This document shows positions 43,676-53,978 of a stretch of 64,000 nucleotides of DNA, one piece after another. Numbering within the stretch: the stretch's first letter is position 1; every line of letters starts with the position of its first letter. Source of the stretch: CAVORD01 sp963698535 (GTDB lineage Bacteria > Bacteroidota > Bacteroidia > Bacteroidales > VadinHA17). The DNA lies in assembly GCA_963698535.1 (NCBI GenBank), contig CAVORD010000001.1, positions 310,001 through 374,000 of the forward strand, written 5' to 3'. The notes beneath the pieces are model-generated. The model was not told the DNA's origin and made no database searches. It saw only the letters and a program-made list of their open reading frames with translations. Both the position numbers and the translations under genes were made by a program.

Positions 43676-45169
43676 ATGAAAAGTAACAGAAGAGATTTTC
43701 TTAGAACAGCCGCAGCAGTTGGTGCGGGAGCCGTTTCAGGAGGTATTATTACAGGCTGCACCGGCGGCTCTCAGAAGACTGAGTATCTTCCTGAGATAAG
43801 AAAAGCAACATCCTTTGATTACCACCAGAGGTTTAATATGTCGGGTTACAGGGCACCCGCTATGGAAAAAGTACGCATTGGCGTCATAGGACTTGGCGAT
43901 AGGGGTGGTGATGCAGTGCAGAGACTTGTTCAGATAGAAGGTGTCGAAATTACGGCCCTGGCCGATCTCAGACAAGCCGCGGTGGATTTCTCTGTAATTT
44001 TTCTTAAGGAGGCGGGCCTTCCTGTGCCTCAGCTTTTCTCCGGCGATGATTTTTCATGGAAAGGACTATGCGACCTGGATAATGTGGATCTGGTATATAT
44101 CTGTACACCCTGGGTGTGGCACACTCCCATGGCGGTATATGCCATGGAGGCAGGCAAGCACGTGGCTGTAGAAGTACCCGCTGCCAGAACAGTAGAGGAG
44201 GCCTGGCAACTGGTGGAAACATCAGAGCGTACAAAAAAACATTGCATGCAGCTTGAAAATTGCTGTTATGATGATTTTGAACTGTTAACACTCAATATGG
44301 CCAGGAACGGTCTTTTTGGTGATATTGTCCATGGTGAAGGTGCTTATATTCATAACCTTATGGGTTATAACTTTAGAAAACCCACCGATGAAAAACAGTC
44401 CGACGGGGCTTATACCGGTATGTGGAGGCTTAAGGAAAATGCTGAAAGAAACGGCAATCTATATCCCACCCATGGACTGGGTCCCGTCTGTCAGGTGATG
44501 AATATAAACAGAGGTGACAGGATGGACTACCTTACTTCATTGTCAACAGCCGATTTTACAATGGGTAAGCATGCCGATAAGCTTGCGCTTGAGGATGAAT
44601 TTTACCAGCCCTATTCCGGGAGAAAGTATCGGGGTAATATGAACACCACACTTATCAAAACATCTCTTGGAAGATCGATAATGATACAGCATGATGTCTC
44701 TTCCGTCAGACCCTATTCCCGAATACATCTTATTAGCGGTACCCTTGGTGCTGCTCAGAGATGGCCAATGCCTGAAAGGATTGCTCTTGGTCACAGCTGG
44801 CTTAAAGATGCCGAAATGGCTGAGATATGGAATAGGTATACCCCTCAAATAATGAAGAGAGTAGGGGCATTGGCAAAAGTAGTGGGGGGCCATGGTGGAA
44901 TGGACTTCATTATGGACTGGAGGCTGATAGATTGCCTGAGGAACGGATTGCCCCTCGATCAGGATGTTTACGATGCTGCACTATGGAGCTCAATATCACC
45001 ATTAAGTGAATGGTCCGTCGCCAACAGATCATCGTCAATAGATGTTCCCGACTTTACATGCGGATCGTGGAAGACCAATTCACCGGTCGATATCGAACTC
45101 GCGGAGGGAGGCAATACCAGGGTATTACTTATAGAGTCTCCGGAAGAGGCAGAGCAGATGAAAGTCTGA
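43676..45169 (+). CDS. GH109-type Gfo/Idh/MocA oxidoreductase
   Basis: 497 residues. A Tat-style signal (NRRDFLRTAAAVGAGA) with a following lipobox-like GCTG. The Rossmann NAD site is RIGVIGLGDRGGDAVQRL, with WVWHTPMAVYAMEAGKHVAV next. The C-terminal stretch GGHGGMDFIMDWRLIDCLRN through DAALWSSISPLSEWSVANRS is diagnostic of GH109, which cleaves alpha-N-acetylgalactosaminides with NAD as a catalytic cofactor. Location: periplasm or outer membrane, exported folded. Single-gene unit. Confidence 0.88.
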   Translation: MKSNRRDFLRTAAAVGAGAVSGGIITGCTGGSQKTEYLPEIRKATSFDYHQRFNMSGYRAPAMEKVRIGVIGLGDRGGDAVQRLVQIEGVEITALADLRQAAVDFSVIFLKEAGLPVPQLFSGDDFSWKGLCDLDNVDLVYICTPWVWHTPMAVYAMEAGKHVAVEVPAARTVEEAWQLVETSERTKKHCMQLENCCYDDFELLTLNMARNGLFGDIVHGEGAYIHNLMGYNFRKPTDEKQSDGAYTGMWRLKENAERNGNLYPTHGLGPVCQVMNINRGDRMDYLTSLSTADFTMGKHADKLALEDEFYQPYSGRKYRGNMNTTLIKTSLGRSIMIQHDVSSVRPYSRIHLISGTLGAAQRWPMPERIALGHSWLKDAEMAEIWNRYTPQIMKRVGALAKVVGGHGGMDFIMDWRLIDCLRNGLPLDQDVYDAALWSSISPLSEWSVANRSSSIDVPDFTCGSWKTNSPVDIELAEGGNTRVLLIESPEEAEQMKV

Positions 45170-45182
45170 CGAGCACCTGCAT

Positions 45183-46878
45183 TTAATAACCTGCAGCCTG
45201 ACCATCTTTTCGCGACTCGCTGGCACCGTAGTATACCTTATTCTTTTCATCCCACATGATGGCCTGGTAACCGCCGTATCCGCCAAGGTCCCACTGGATC
45301 GTGTGTCCCATTCTTATAAGTTTCTGGATCTCTTCCCATCTGATACCACTCTCCAGATAGACTGTTCCTCCATCAGTCATTATCTCTCCTGTGGGTTCTG
45401 ATGAGCCTACGTGGTGTATCCTCGGGGCGTCACCCGCCTCCTGGAGATTCATCTTGAAATCGATGAGATTGATTACGATCTGGGCATGTCCCTGCGGCTG
45501 CATATCACCACCCATGACACCAAAGCTTATATATGGTTTGCCATCCTTAGTAATAAAACCGGGAATTATAGTGTGGAAAGGTCTCTTTCCCGGAGCGTAC
45601 ACATTAGCCTGTCCTTCAGCCAGACTGAATAGCTCGCCTCGGTCCTGCAGAATGAAACCAAGGCCCGGAGGACACATACCTGAGCCCATACCCCTGTAGT
45701 TACTCTGGATAAGGGAGACCATGTTACCTGCTTTGTCGGCTACGGTTAAGATATATGGTATTATTTGGTTCAACAATACCGGCATCATAACGCGCGGATG
45801 CCTTATCCTTATTTATCAGTTTTCTTCTGATAGCTGCATACTGTTTAGAGATCAGCTTCTCCACCGGTGAACCATAAAACGCCATATCGGCATAGTACTT
45901 TGCACGGTCTTCATATGCAAGTTTCTTAGCTTCCAGGAAGTGGTGTATATATGTGGCAGTGCCAAAGCCCATTGAGGCAATATCGAATCCCTCAAGAATA
46001 TTAAGCATCTGCAAGGTTGCTATCCCCTGACCATTAGGTGGAAGTTCCCATATATCATAGCCTCTGTAGTTGGAACTTACCGGTTCAACCCATTCTGAGT
46101 GGTGACGGGCCATATCATCGTATGTCAGGAAGCCGCCCTGCTCTTTCATAAACTTATCGATGGTGCGGGCTATTGATCCTCTGTAGAATTCATTCCTTCC
46201 GCCTTTAGCTATCTTTTCAAGGGTATTTGCCAGGGCCGGGTTTCTGAAGATCTCTCCCTTCTTAGGAGCCTTACCACCAGGCATGTAAACTTCTTTAACA
46301 TTAGGGTATTCTTTAAGCCTGTTTGTTCCTGCTTCAATATAATAGGCTATTACCTCTGTAACGGGAAATCCTGTCCTGGCGTAGTCGATAGTTGGCTGCA
46401 GGATAGTTGTCATCGGCAATTTTCCAAAAAGGTCGTGCATCTCATACCATCCGTCAACACAACCCGGTACAGAAACCGGAAGCGGGCCATAGGCAGGGAT
46501 AGTCTCATACCCGTTATCCTTAAAATACTCCAGTTTAAGTGACCTTGGTGACCGCCCGCTGGCGTTTAATCCATAAAGCTTCTGCTTATCGGCTACCCAT
46601 ATTATGGCGAAAAGATCACCACCAACTCCAGAACCAGTTGGCTCTACAAGGCCAAGCATTGCATTGGCTGCAATAGCTGCATCGATGGCATTACCACCTT
46701 TTTTGAGGATATCCAGAGCTACCTGTGTTGCAAGGGGCTGACTGGTTGCTGCCATACCATTCTGTGCTATGATCTCCGAACGGGTAGTGAATTCCCTTCC
46801 GGTTATTCTGTCCTGTCCGCTTATCGACATTGTAACAGATCCGATAAGAATTATGGTGAAAAATAATCGCCTTGTCAT
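45183..46878 (-). pseudogene. ggt: gamma-glutamyltransferase, one frameshift (probably a sequencing error)
   Basis: The N part (from 46878) has a signal peptide, then TRSEIIAQNGMAATSQPLAT, DAAIAANAMLGLVEPTGSGV, GLNASGRSPRSLK and the large-subunit end VEPNNTIYL. Thr in NNTIYLTVADK is the self-cleavage nucleophile (TIYLTVADK aligns with TTHYSVVDK). The C part (from 45788) gives VADKAGNMVSLIQSNYRGMG, then GMCPPGLGFILQDRGE. One extra base at about 45746 shifts the frame just after the catalytic threonine; repaired, the protein has 564 residues, normal for GGT. It hydrolyses glutathione and gamma-glutamyl peptides in the periplasm. Confidence 0.85.
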
Positions 46879-46986
46879 ATATATAGTATTATATTTTTAT
46901 CTCCTTAATTGACCTGAATTTTCAATGCTAAAGATAGGAAAGTCTCTACAGCCCGCAAAAACTGTATTGTCACAATTTGAAATAGG

Positions 46987-48225
46987 TCACTTCTTATTGA
47001 ACAGATCTACCATTACCCTCGTCATGGAACTAACTCCTGTACGGTAGGTAGGGTAAAAATCGGGAAGGAAGGCGGCATTATGTAAGGAAGGTAGCATTGT
47101 TCCATCTTTTTTACTTCTCTCCAGTATCTCCGGATCTACAGATCCCAGCCAGAAAAGAGCGATCTTTACCTTCTCGTCAGTGACTCCATATCTTCCAAAG
47201 TCCTCTGATACAGTTGATTGATCAACGAGTTTAACATTGCCATCACCAATCATCGTGCGCATGGAAGCAACTGCATTATTGACCAGCCCAATATTATTGA
47301 TCACAGGTGGTGTGTAATCGTCAAGATAAGTAACCACCGGCATAAGGTCTTCCTTGAGCCCGGCCGAGGAAGCAATCCCCAAGGTGATCCGTTCAATGGC
47401 ACTTTGTATATCCTCAAAAACCGGTTCCTCAAAAAACCTTATTGTTAGCTGGAGATCTACCTCTGAAGGTATAATGTTGTGCTTCGTGCCACCATGGATG
47501 GACCCTACTGTTATTACGGAAGGAGTGACAGGGTTAAGGGTCCTGCTTCTTATAGTCTGCAGGGCCATTATTGTCTGAGCAGCTATAACTACCGGGTCTA
47601 TTGTTGTGTGTGGCATCGCACCATGTCCGCCTATGCCCTTGATTTTTATGTTGGCAGAATTAACGCCTGCAAAGACAGCTCCCGGGAAATAACCTATTGT
47701 ACCTGCAGGCAGATCGGGACTAACATGATAAGCCAATGCATAATCGGGAATGGGAAAACGTTTAAACAGACCATCAGCTATCATTGCCGACGACCCGCCG
47801 CTTACTTCCTCAGCCGGCTGGGCCACGGCAATGATCGTTCCACTCCACTCCGACTTGAGACTCACCATGTTCTTAAGGGTCCCAAGCCAAACTGTCATAT
47901 GCATGTCGTGCCCGCAGGCATGCATAACCGGCTGATCGATAAGAAGATGATCGGCCATCCTTACTGTTGAGGAGAATTTAAAGCCTGTCTTTTCCTCAAT
48001 GGGGAGGGCGTCCATATCGGTACGTAACATTATAACCGGACCCTTACCGTTTTTAAGGATACCAACCACACCATTGCCTCCTATACCTGCATGCACTTCA
48101 AATCCGAGTGAACGCAGTTGTTCGGCCATCTTACCGGCTGTCTTTTGCTCCATAAATGAAAGTTCAGGATTCTTGTGCAGGTCGATATAAAGTTCATAGG
48201 CACTATTCTCGGATTTCCGGGTCAT
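46987..48225 (-). CDS. M20-type amidohydrolase
   Basis: 412 residues. Metal site: MHACGHDMHMTVWLGTLKN and AQPAEEVSGGSSAMIADGLF with YHVSPDLPAGTIGYFPG; the dimerisation domain is GHGAMPHTTIDPVVIAAQTI. These are the marks of the hippurate/IAA-amino-acid hydrolase group, which cleaves N-acyl amino acids. No signal peptide, so cytoplasmic. It is upstream of ggt on the same strand (108-base gap), fitting peptide and amino-acid scavenging. Confidence 0.9.
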   Translation of the reverse strand: MTRKSENSAYELYIDLHKNPELSFMEQKTAGKMAEQLRSLGFEVHAGIGGNGVVGILKNGKGPVIMLRTDMDALPIEEKTGFKFSSTVRMADHLLIDQPVMHACGHDMHMTVWLGTLKNMVSLKSEWSGTIIAVAQPAEEVSGGSSAMIADGLFKRFPIPDYALAYHVSPDLPAGTIGYFPGAVFAGVNSANIKIKGIGGHGAMPHTTIDPVVIAAQTIMALQTIRSRTLNPVTPSVITVGSIHGGTKHNIIPSEVDLQLTIRFFEEPVFEDIQSAIERITLGIASSAGLKEDLMPVVTYLDDYTPPVINNIGLVNNAVASMRTMIGDGNVKLVDQSTVSEDFGRYGVTDEKVKIALFWLGSVDPEILERSKKDGTMLPSLHNAAFLPDFYPTYRTGVSSMTRVMVDLFNKK

Positions 48226-48411
48226 ATCACTGATAGTGGTGCTTGGTCAATGGCTGAGAATATATATATATGCCAGATATAGAAAGAAGGAGTGTACAGA
48301 TTGTTGTAAAAAGTCGTTTCATGATTCACCTTATTTATTCAAACATATGATATTTTGTTTGAAATGCATCCAATTTTCACCTATGTCATAGCTCCCCCTC
48401 ACCATTTTTGA

Positions 48412-48419
48412 TAGTTTTG
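48412..48419 (+). promoter_or_regulatory. -7 box for DPP III gene
   Basis: TAGTTTTG, 26 bases before the ATG at 48446. Confidence 0.4.
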
Positions 48420-48445
48420 CAACAGATAACCTTATTTTTTAAGCC

Positions 48446-50494
48446 ATGAAAAAAGTTCACCTTAGTATTTTATTAACAGTTATGATAATTATGAGTCTGT
48501 TCTCATCGTGCAACAATGTATCTCCGGAGAAGGAAGATAATGGTTTTAAATACCAGATTGATCAGTTCGCGGATATACGAATCCTTAAATATGAAGTACC
48601 CGGTTTCGACCAATTATCATTGGAACAGAAATTGCTCATATTCTATCTGGGTGAGGCAGCTCTTTCAGGCAGGGATATCCTGTGGGATCAGAATTTCAAG
48701 TATAATCTGATCGTAAGAAAGAGCCTGGAAGGGATTCTTTCAGGTAATGCCGGAGATCGCGAATCGGAAGAGTTCAAAGATTTTATAACCTACTCAAAAA
48801 GAGTTTTCTTTTCCAACGGGATACATCACCACTATTCCAATGATAAGTTCATTCCGGGCTTCTCGAAAGATTATTTTATATCCCTAATGGGAGAGACTGC
48901 TGATACTCTTCTTCCACTGGGGGGAATGTCAAAAGAATCTCTGATTGAGAAACTTCTGCCTGTTATGTTTGATGAAACCCTTTACGCAAAAAGATCAATT
49001 CAGAATGCAGGTGTGGATATTGTTGCCGGATCGGCCTCTAATTTCTATGAGGGTGTAACCCAGATGGAAGTTGAACAGTATTACCAAAATATGGGAAGCC
49101 CCGATGATTCAAGACCTCTCTCTTACGGTCTTAACAGTAAGGTAATTAAGGTCAATGGAAAGGTCGAAGAGCAGGTGTATAAATCAGGCGGGCTATATGG
49201 AAAAGCGATCGACAGGATAGTTTTCTGGCTTGAGCAAGCTTCTACCGTAGCAGAGAACAGAACACAGAAGAAGGAGCTGGAACTCTTGATAGAATATTAT
49301 AAAACAGGGGACCTTAAAATATGGGATGAGTATAATGTTACCTGGGCGGGGAATACCAATCCTGTTGTTGATTATGTGAATGGCTTCATTGAGAATTATG
49401 CCGATCCCATGGGCAGAAAAGCTACCTGGGAAGCAATTGTGAACTTTAAAGATATTGAAGCTACAAAAAGGACGGAGACGATAGTGGGTAATGCCCAGTG
49501 GTTTGAGGATAATTCTCCCATTTCCGATAACTATAAGAAGGAAAAGGTTACTGGTGTTGCAGCAAAAGTGATCAATATTGCCATGCTTGGCGGTGACTGC
49601 TATCCGGCATCACCTCTTGGGATAAACCTTCCCAATGCCGACTGGATCAGAAATGAGGTTGGAAGCAAGTCTGTTACACTTGCCAATATAAGTAAGGCAT
49701 ACGACCAGGCATCGTTGGGCAGCGGCTTCCTTGAGGAGTTTGCTTTCGACAAGAAGGAGATTGACAGAGCTAAAAAATATGTCTCTCTGTCAGATGCTCT
49801 CCATACCGACTTCCATGAATGTATTGGTCATGCCAGCGGTAAACTGGCGGAGGGGACTGATCCTAATGCACTTAAAAACTACTCGTCGGCACTTGAGGAG
49901 GCACGGGCCGATCTCTTTGCCCTCTATTTTCTTATGGATGAAAAGGTAATCCAGCTTGGGCTGGTAGAATCAGACGAGGTTGCAAAAGCCCAGTACGACA
50001 ATTACATGAGGAATGGCCTGCTTACCCAGATGGTACGCATCAAACCGGGGAAAGATATCGAACAGGCACACATGAGATGCCGGGCACTTATTTCAAGATG
50101 GGTGTTTGAAGCAGGAGCAAAGGATAATGTAATTGAAATGGTTAAAAGAGACGGTAAGACATTTGTTAAGATAAACGACTACTATGCCCTGAGGGAAAAA
50201 TTTGGAATGCTTCTGAAGGAGATACAAAGAATAAAATCGGAAGGCGATTTCGAAGCAGGAAAAGAACTGGTGGAAAACTACGGCGTTAAGATCGATCAGG
50301 AACTCCATTCAGAAATTCTTGAGCGCTATGCTAAGTTAGGACTGGCACCTTATTCAGGATTCATTAATCCTACCCTGGTGGCTGTAACCGATAACTCAGG
50401 TGTCATAATCGACATAAAGGTTCGTTACAATGAGGACTTCCTTGCACAGATGCTGGATTATGGCAAAAAGTACTCCTTCCTGGGAGTGAACTAG
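48446..50494 (+). CDS. dipeptidyl-peptidase III (family M49) lipoprotein
   Basis: 682 residues. Lipoprotein signal with Cys22 (SLFSSCNN). Zinc site HECIGH in TDFHECIGHASGKL (about His457), the M49 HEXXXH variant, with the third ligand in LEEARADLFALYF about 28 residues later. WFEDNSPISDNYKKEKVTG and YPASPLGINLPNADWIRNE are typical M49 segments. It removes dipeptides from short peptides in the periplasm. A Bacteroidota-wide form; length is near normal. Confidence 0.9.
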   Translation: MKKVHLSILLTVMIIMSLFSSCNNVSPEKEDNGFKYQIDQFADIRILKYEVPGFDQLSLEQKLLIFYLGEAALSGRDILWDQNFKYNLIVRKSLEGILSGNAGDRESEEFKDFITYSKRVFFSNGIHHHYSNDKFIPGFSKDYFISLMGETADTLLPLGGMSKESLIEKLLPVMFDETLYAKRSIQNAGVDIVAGSASNFYEGVTQMEVEQYYQNMGSPDDSRPLSYGLNSKVIKVNGKVEEQVYKSGGLYGKAIDRIVFWLEQASTVAENRTQKKELELLIEYYKTGDLKIWDEYNVTWAGNTNPVVDYVNGFIENYADPMGRKATWEAIVNFKDIEATKRTETIVGNAQWFEDNSPISDNYKKEKVTGVAAKVINIAMLGGDCYPASPLGINLPNADWIRNEVGSKSVTLANISKAYDQASLGSGFLEEFAFDKKEIDRAKKYVSLSDALHTDFHECIGHASGKLAEGTDPNALKNYSSALEEARADLFALYFLMDEKVIQLGLVESDEVAKAQYDNYMRNGLLTQMVRIKPGKDIEQAHMRCRALISRWVFEAGAKDNVIEMVKRDGKTFVKINDYYALREKFGMLLKEIQRIKSEGDFEAGKELVENYGVKIDQELHSEILERYAKLGLAPYSGFINPTLVAVTDNSGVIIDIKVRYNEDFLAQMLDYGKKYSFLGVN

Positions 50495-50522
50495 AGTTAA
50501 AAGTTGAGATTGGCTCTTAATT

Positions 50523-50538
50523 CCCCCTTTGAAGGGGG
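50523..50538. repeat. CCCCCTT/AAGGGGG hairpin element
   Basis: CCCCCTT (50523-50529) and AAGGGGG (50532-50538), then TTGAGGGGGATGT. This element resembles a dispersed intergenic repeat found in many Bacteroidota genomes; only one copy is in this window, so that status is from memory. Confidence 0.45.
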
Positions 50539-50586
50539 ATTGAGGGGGATGTTATTGAAGCTGAGAAAGTTAATGTTAGTGAATCT

Positions 50587-51801
50587 TCACCACTCCACCC
50601 TGTTCGACTGAGCCATGGTGGATTTTCTGCGGTCGTTTAGAATGAGCGATATTATCAGGGCTGTGATTATGATCAGGAAGAGAATAATGCCGAAACGGAA
50701 CTCGGTGTTTATATCGTCCGATCTTACCAGCTTAAGTCCATTGCCGGGGCCGCCCTCAACAGTGGATCCAATATCAATATTGAATACATTCTGCATGAGG
50801 AAGAGAGAGAAGAATGATATGAGACCGGAAATAACAGGTGTCGTTATCCACCCTGAGGCTATGGTTCCAAGAACCTTGAAATTAATGTTTCTGGTACCTT
50901 TGTATAAACCAATGCCAAGGATAGCACCAACAATTACCTGAGAGCTTGATACCGGGACCAGCGGAATGGGTGGCAGGCCAATAGCTGTTGTCCAGCGGGA
51001 AATGGTTGAAGAAGAGAATATGAAAAGTACAAGTGCCTGAGCAAGCACAACTACCAATGCAGCATCGGACGTTAAGGCAAAAAGGTTATTGCCAACTGTC
51101 TCCATTACCTTTTTCGAATAGGTAATAATTCCCAGAGCTATTGCTATCCCTCCCACAAGGAAGAGTTGCTGTGGTCCGGTGATTGTTATAAAACCGAAAG
51201 AAATGGTTTGCAAATGGACACTTGGAACAAATACGCCCATTACGTTTGCAATATTATTGGCACCAAGGCTAAAGGAGCCGAAGGCACCAACTATCAGTAA
51301 TCCGGTCCTGAGGTATGACTCGTAAAGAACAAGATGCAGTCCTGCTTTCTTCTTCACAAACCGCAGCAGGGAGAAGAGGCCAATTGCAAAAACAGCACCG
51401 AGTATAGGTCCTGATATCCAGGTGGTTACGATCTGTGTGAGCGAAGTAAGATCGGTAGCATTATCGGTAAAGATATTCCAGCCAATGATCGCCCCCACAA
51501 TAGCCTGGGTGGTAGAGACTGGGATTGATAGCCTCGTCATCCAGTATACGGTAACTGCTGCGGCAAGGGCAACGGTAAATGATCCGCCAATGGCATTTAC
51601 AGCACCCAGTTTACCAAGGGTCTGTGAGGCACCCGAGCCCTGTAACACAGCCCCTGCAACCACGAAGATGGAGGCAATTATGGCGGCCTTTGTAAAAGAT
51701 ACCATCCTGGATCCGACAGCAGAACCAAAAACATTGGCAGCATCGTTTGCACCCAGTGTCCAGCCCAGAAAAAGTCCGCTCGTTATGAAAATCAGGATCA
51801 T
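50587..51801 (-). CDS. PiT family inorganic phosphate transporter
   Basis: 404 residues, ten or so membrane segments. The duplicated PiT signature is visible as WTLGANDAANVFGSAVGSRM near the N terminus and SLGANNIANVMGVFVPSVHL in the second half. Each half has a long hydrophobic set (ILGAVFAIGLFSLLRFVKKK divides them). Couples phosphate uptake to cation flow. It lies 2 bases after the DUF47 gene, the usual Pit accessory. Confidence 0.92.
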   Translation of the reverse strand: MILIFITSGLFLGWTLGANDAANVFGSAVGSRMVSFTKAAIIASIFVVAGAVLQGSGASQTLGKLGAVNAIGGSFTVALAAAVTVYWMTRLSIPVSTTQAIVGAIIGWNIFTDNATDLTSLTQIVTTWISGPILGAVFAIGLFSLLRFVKKKAGLHLVLYESYLRTGLLIVGAFGSFSLGANNIANVMGVFVPSVHLQTISFGFITITGPQQLFLVGGIAIALGIITYSKKVMETVGNNLFALTSDAALVVVLAQALVLFIFSSSTISRWTTAIGLPPIPLVPVSSSQVIVGAILGIGLYKGTRNINFKVLGTIASGWITTPVISGLISFFSLFLMQNVFNIDIGSTVEGGPGNGLKLVRSDDINTEFRFGIILFLIIITALIISLILNDRRKSTMAQSNRVEW

Positions 51802-51803
51802 AT

Positions 51804-52454
51804 TTACATAATTAATCTCATCGACATACTGGCAAGCAGATCAGCAGCATCCTGGGCCCTGTCGGAAATACTCTCTATATGGTGAATTATGTATCTTAAA
51901 TGTGCCTTCTCTGCCAGATGAAGGTCATTCATATCGTGGAATATCTTCTTCTTAAGAGCATATGTGGCCTTATCGGTCTCCCTCTCATAAAAATAGACCT
52001 TCAGCAATCTGTTCCTTACATTATAAGGGTCGGAGAAGTACGATCGGGCGGCAGGTACTGCCTCCTCCGCTGCATTAACTGATGACTCTGTCAGACTAAT
52101 GATGTCATTGTGTATTTCAACCGGGATTTTAGGTGCTTCAACATAAAACTCATTTAAAGAGGCTTTGGCTGCGTCAAGCATCTCATCCAGTTTGTCCAGC
52201 AACTGAACCACCTCGGACCTGTGCTGAGGCAGGATCGAGTGAATGATCATATCGTTCTCAATGCTGCGCTGAAGCTTGTCGGCCTGCCCTTCGAGCTTTT
52301 CAATTTTCGCAAGGTGGTTCATAAATGCTTCGGTATCATTCTTCAGATAAGCTTTTATTCCCTCCTTAAAAATTAATGTGCCTATCTCAATGTTACCAAG
52401 AAAATCGTCGATCTTAATGATCAGCTTTTTGTTTGTTCTCTCGAAAATTGGCAT
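51804..52454 (-). CDS. DUF47 (PhoU-like) Pit accessory protein
   Basis: 216 residues from the ATG at 52454. Two helical bundles of PhoU type: IDDFLGNIEIGTLIFKEGIK, LDKLDEMLDAAKASLNEFYV, then RLLKVYFYERETDKATYALK and AHLRYIIHHIESISDRAQDA with several acidic/His metal-binding positions. It regulates or gates the adjacent PiT transporter. The longer start at 52478 is rejected because a TATATTTG box at 52476 lies on it. The two-gene unit DUF47-PiT is common. Confidence 0.9.
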   Translation of the reverse strand: MPIFERTNKKLIIKIDDFLGNIEIGTLIFKEGIKAYLKNDTEAFMNHLAKIEKLEGQADKLQRSIENDMIIHSILPQHRSEVVQLLDKLDEMLDAAKASLNEFYVEAPKIPVEIHNDIISLTESSVNAAEEAVPAARSYFSDPYNVRNRLLKVYFYERETDKATYALKKKIFHDMNDLHLAEKAHLRYIIHHIESISDRAQDAADLLASMSMRLIM

Positions 52455-52475
52455 GGTTAGATGGTTGGTTATAAA

Positions 52476-52483
52476 CAAATATA
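52476..52483 (-). promoter_or_regulatory. -7 box for DUF47-PiT
   Basis: TATATTTG on the minus strand, 21 bases before the ATG at 52454. Confidence 0.45.
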
Positions 52484-52527
52484 GCTATTAAATTCAATTG
52501 GAACAGAACCCTTTTTTTGTTCTGTTT

Positions 52528-53901
52528 TCAGAATTCTATTATTTTTTCAACCTTGTTTCTCTGAAGAAATCCTTTTATAATTATCTGTATATCACGATTA
52601 TCAGCTGCAGGCATTATGCACTCATGGAGCGCCTGATATCCAAAACCCAGATCATCAATACAAAAAAAACCATATCCCAGATATTTACCATTAAGTATTT
52701 TAACAACTGATCTTTCATTCTCACTTCTCCCTTTGTCCACAATAAGCAGATTCTTTCCTCTGAATATGAACTCATCTATGACCTTCCCGGCCCGCTCATT
52801 GTAATCGGCTGCACTTTCAATACCACAGCATGCCCCATTGCAAATCCCGACCTGATGGTGGAAGCACTCCCCGGCAGATTCATACAAACCGCATAACTTC
52901 TGGCACAGGTTGTAGAGGGACAGAAACGATTCAATCTTCGCCTTTGCTCTCTCTTTTGATGTAAAAAGAGTCAGTGGAGTCACCTCGCCTGTAACCCTCT
53001 CAACAGAGAAGGTGAGATAGCCATCTTCATTTTTTGACTGATAGATGCCCCAGGAATAACCTGTCCTTCGCTGGGCCCTGTTGTATCTTGGTTTGTGCAG
53101 TTTTATCTCTGTCGATTCCTTAAGGAGAGCGATCAACTCACTTCCTGTACAATCCCACGATATATCGGCTACTGAATCTCTCATCTCCATAGCCCTGGAG
53201 GTACTGTTGTTCGACAGGTGTGTTGAGATTCTCTGGGCCAGGTTTCTGCTCTTTCCAATATAGATTAAGTCGCCATCCTCATTATAGAAATAGTAAACAC
53301 CGGGATCTTCGGGAATTGCGGCCAGCTTAAGGCTGTCAAGTTTGGGATGGAGTTTGGAGGTTTTTGTATTTTTTATCAGTCCCGGCATTGCTGCGCCAGT
53401 CTCCTCGTTCTTCTCAAGCAGTATCTCAAACAGACGAACGGTAGCCAGTGCGTCACCTGCAGCCCTGTGCCTGCCATTAATGCCTATTCCAAGATCCTTG
53501 CAAATGTTCCCCAGACTGTATGACCGGTGTCCGGGGATGAGCTTTCTGGAAAGTGCAACAGTATCAAGAACATTTCGCCTGTAATTGAATCCCAGCGATT
53601 TGAACTCCTGTCTGACAAAACTGTAATCGAACCTTGCATTATGTGCCACAAAAGTGGCTCCTTCCGTTATTTCAACCACCTTTTTTGCTATCTCATAGAA
53701 TTTAGGTGCATCCTCAACCATCTCATTGGTTATCCCTGTGAGGGAAGTGATAAAATAGGGGATATTCCTTTCGGGGTTTACGAGACTTACATACTGATCT
53801 ATGATCCTCGTACCATCGTGTATATAGATCGCTATCTCAGTGATCTTCTCGGTGGCAGGACTGCCACCTGTCGTCTCTATGTCTACGATCGCAAAATTCA
53901 T
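52528..53901 (-). CDS. DnaQ-like exonuclease fused to UvrC-like GIY-YIG domain
   Basis: 457 residues. N-terminal DEDD exonuclease (about 1-170): FAIVDIETTGGSPATEKITE, FVAHNARFDYSFVRQEF, and HRAAGDALATVRLFEILLEK. A GIY-YIG domain follows (about 205-290): YYFYNEDGDLIYIGKSRNLA with TGSELIALLKESTEIKLHKP, then a UvrC-like cysteine region (CGLYESAGECFHHQVGICNG). The fusion occurs in Bacteroidota as a Cho-like protein; it likely makes DNA repair incisions. Divergent from the aminotransferase gene. Confidence 0.88.
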   Translation of the reverse strand: MNFAIVDIETTGGSPATEKITEIAIYIHDGTRIIDQYVSLVNPERNIPYFITSLTGITNEMVEDAPKFYEIAKKVVEITEGATFVAHNARFDYSFVRQEFKSLGFNYRRNVLDTVALSRKLIPGHRSYSLGNICKDLGIGINGRHRAAGDALATVRLFEILLEKNEETGAAMPGLIKNTKTSKLHPKLDSLKLAAIPEDPGVYYFYNEDGDLIYIGKSRNLAQRISTHLSNNSTSRAMEMRDSVADISWDCTGSELIALLKESTEIKLHKPRYNRAQRRTGYSWGIYQSKNEDGYLTFSVERVTGEVTPLTLFTSKERAKAKIESFLSLYNLCQKLCGLYESAGECFHHQVGICNGACCGIESAADYNERAGKVIDEFIFRGKNLLIVDKGRSENERSVVKILNGKYLGYGFFCIDDLGFGYQALHECIMPAADNRDIQIIIKGFLQRNKVEKIIEF

Positions 53902-53978
53902 ATATCAACAGACGAAAATAGTCAGTTTTGTCCTTATCTATTCAAGGGTATTGATAAATTTGTGAAAAGCCTGGATCA

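Noticed and set aside
47479..47970. 163-codon plus-strand frame opposite the M20 amidohydrolase
   Set aside because: Shadow of a gene with complete metal-site motifs on the other strand.
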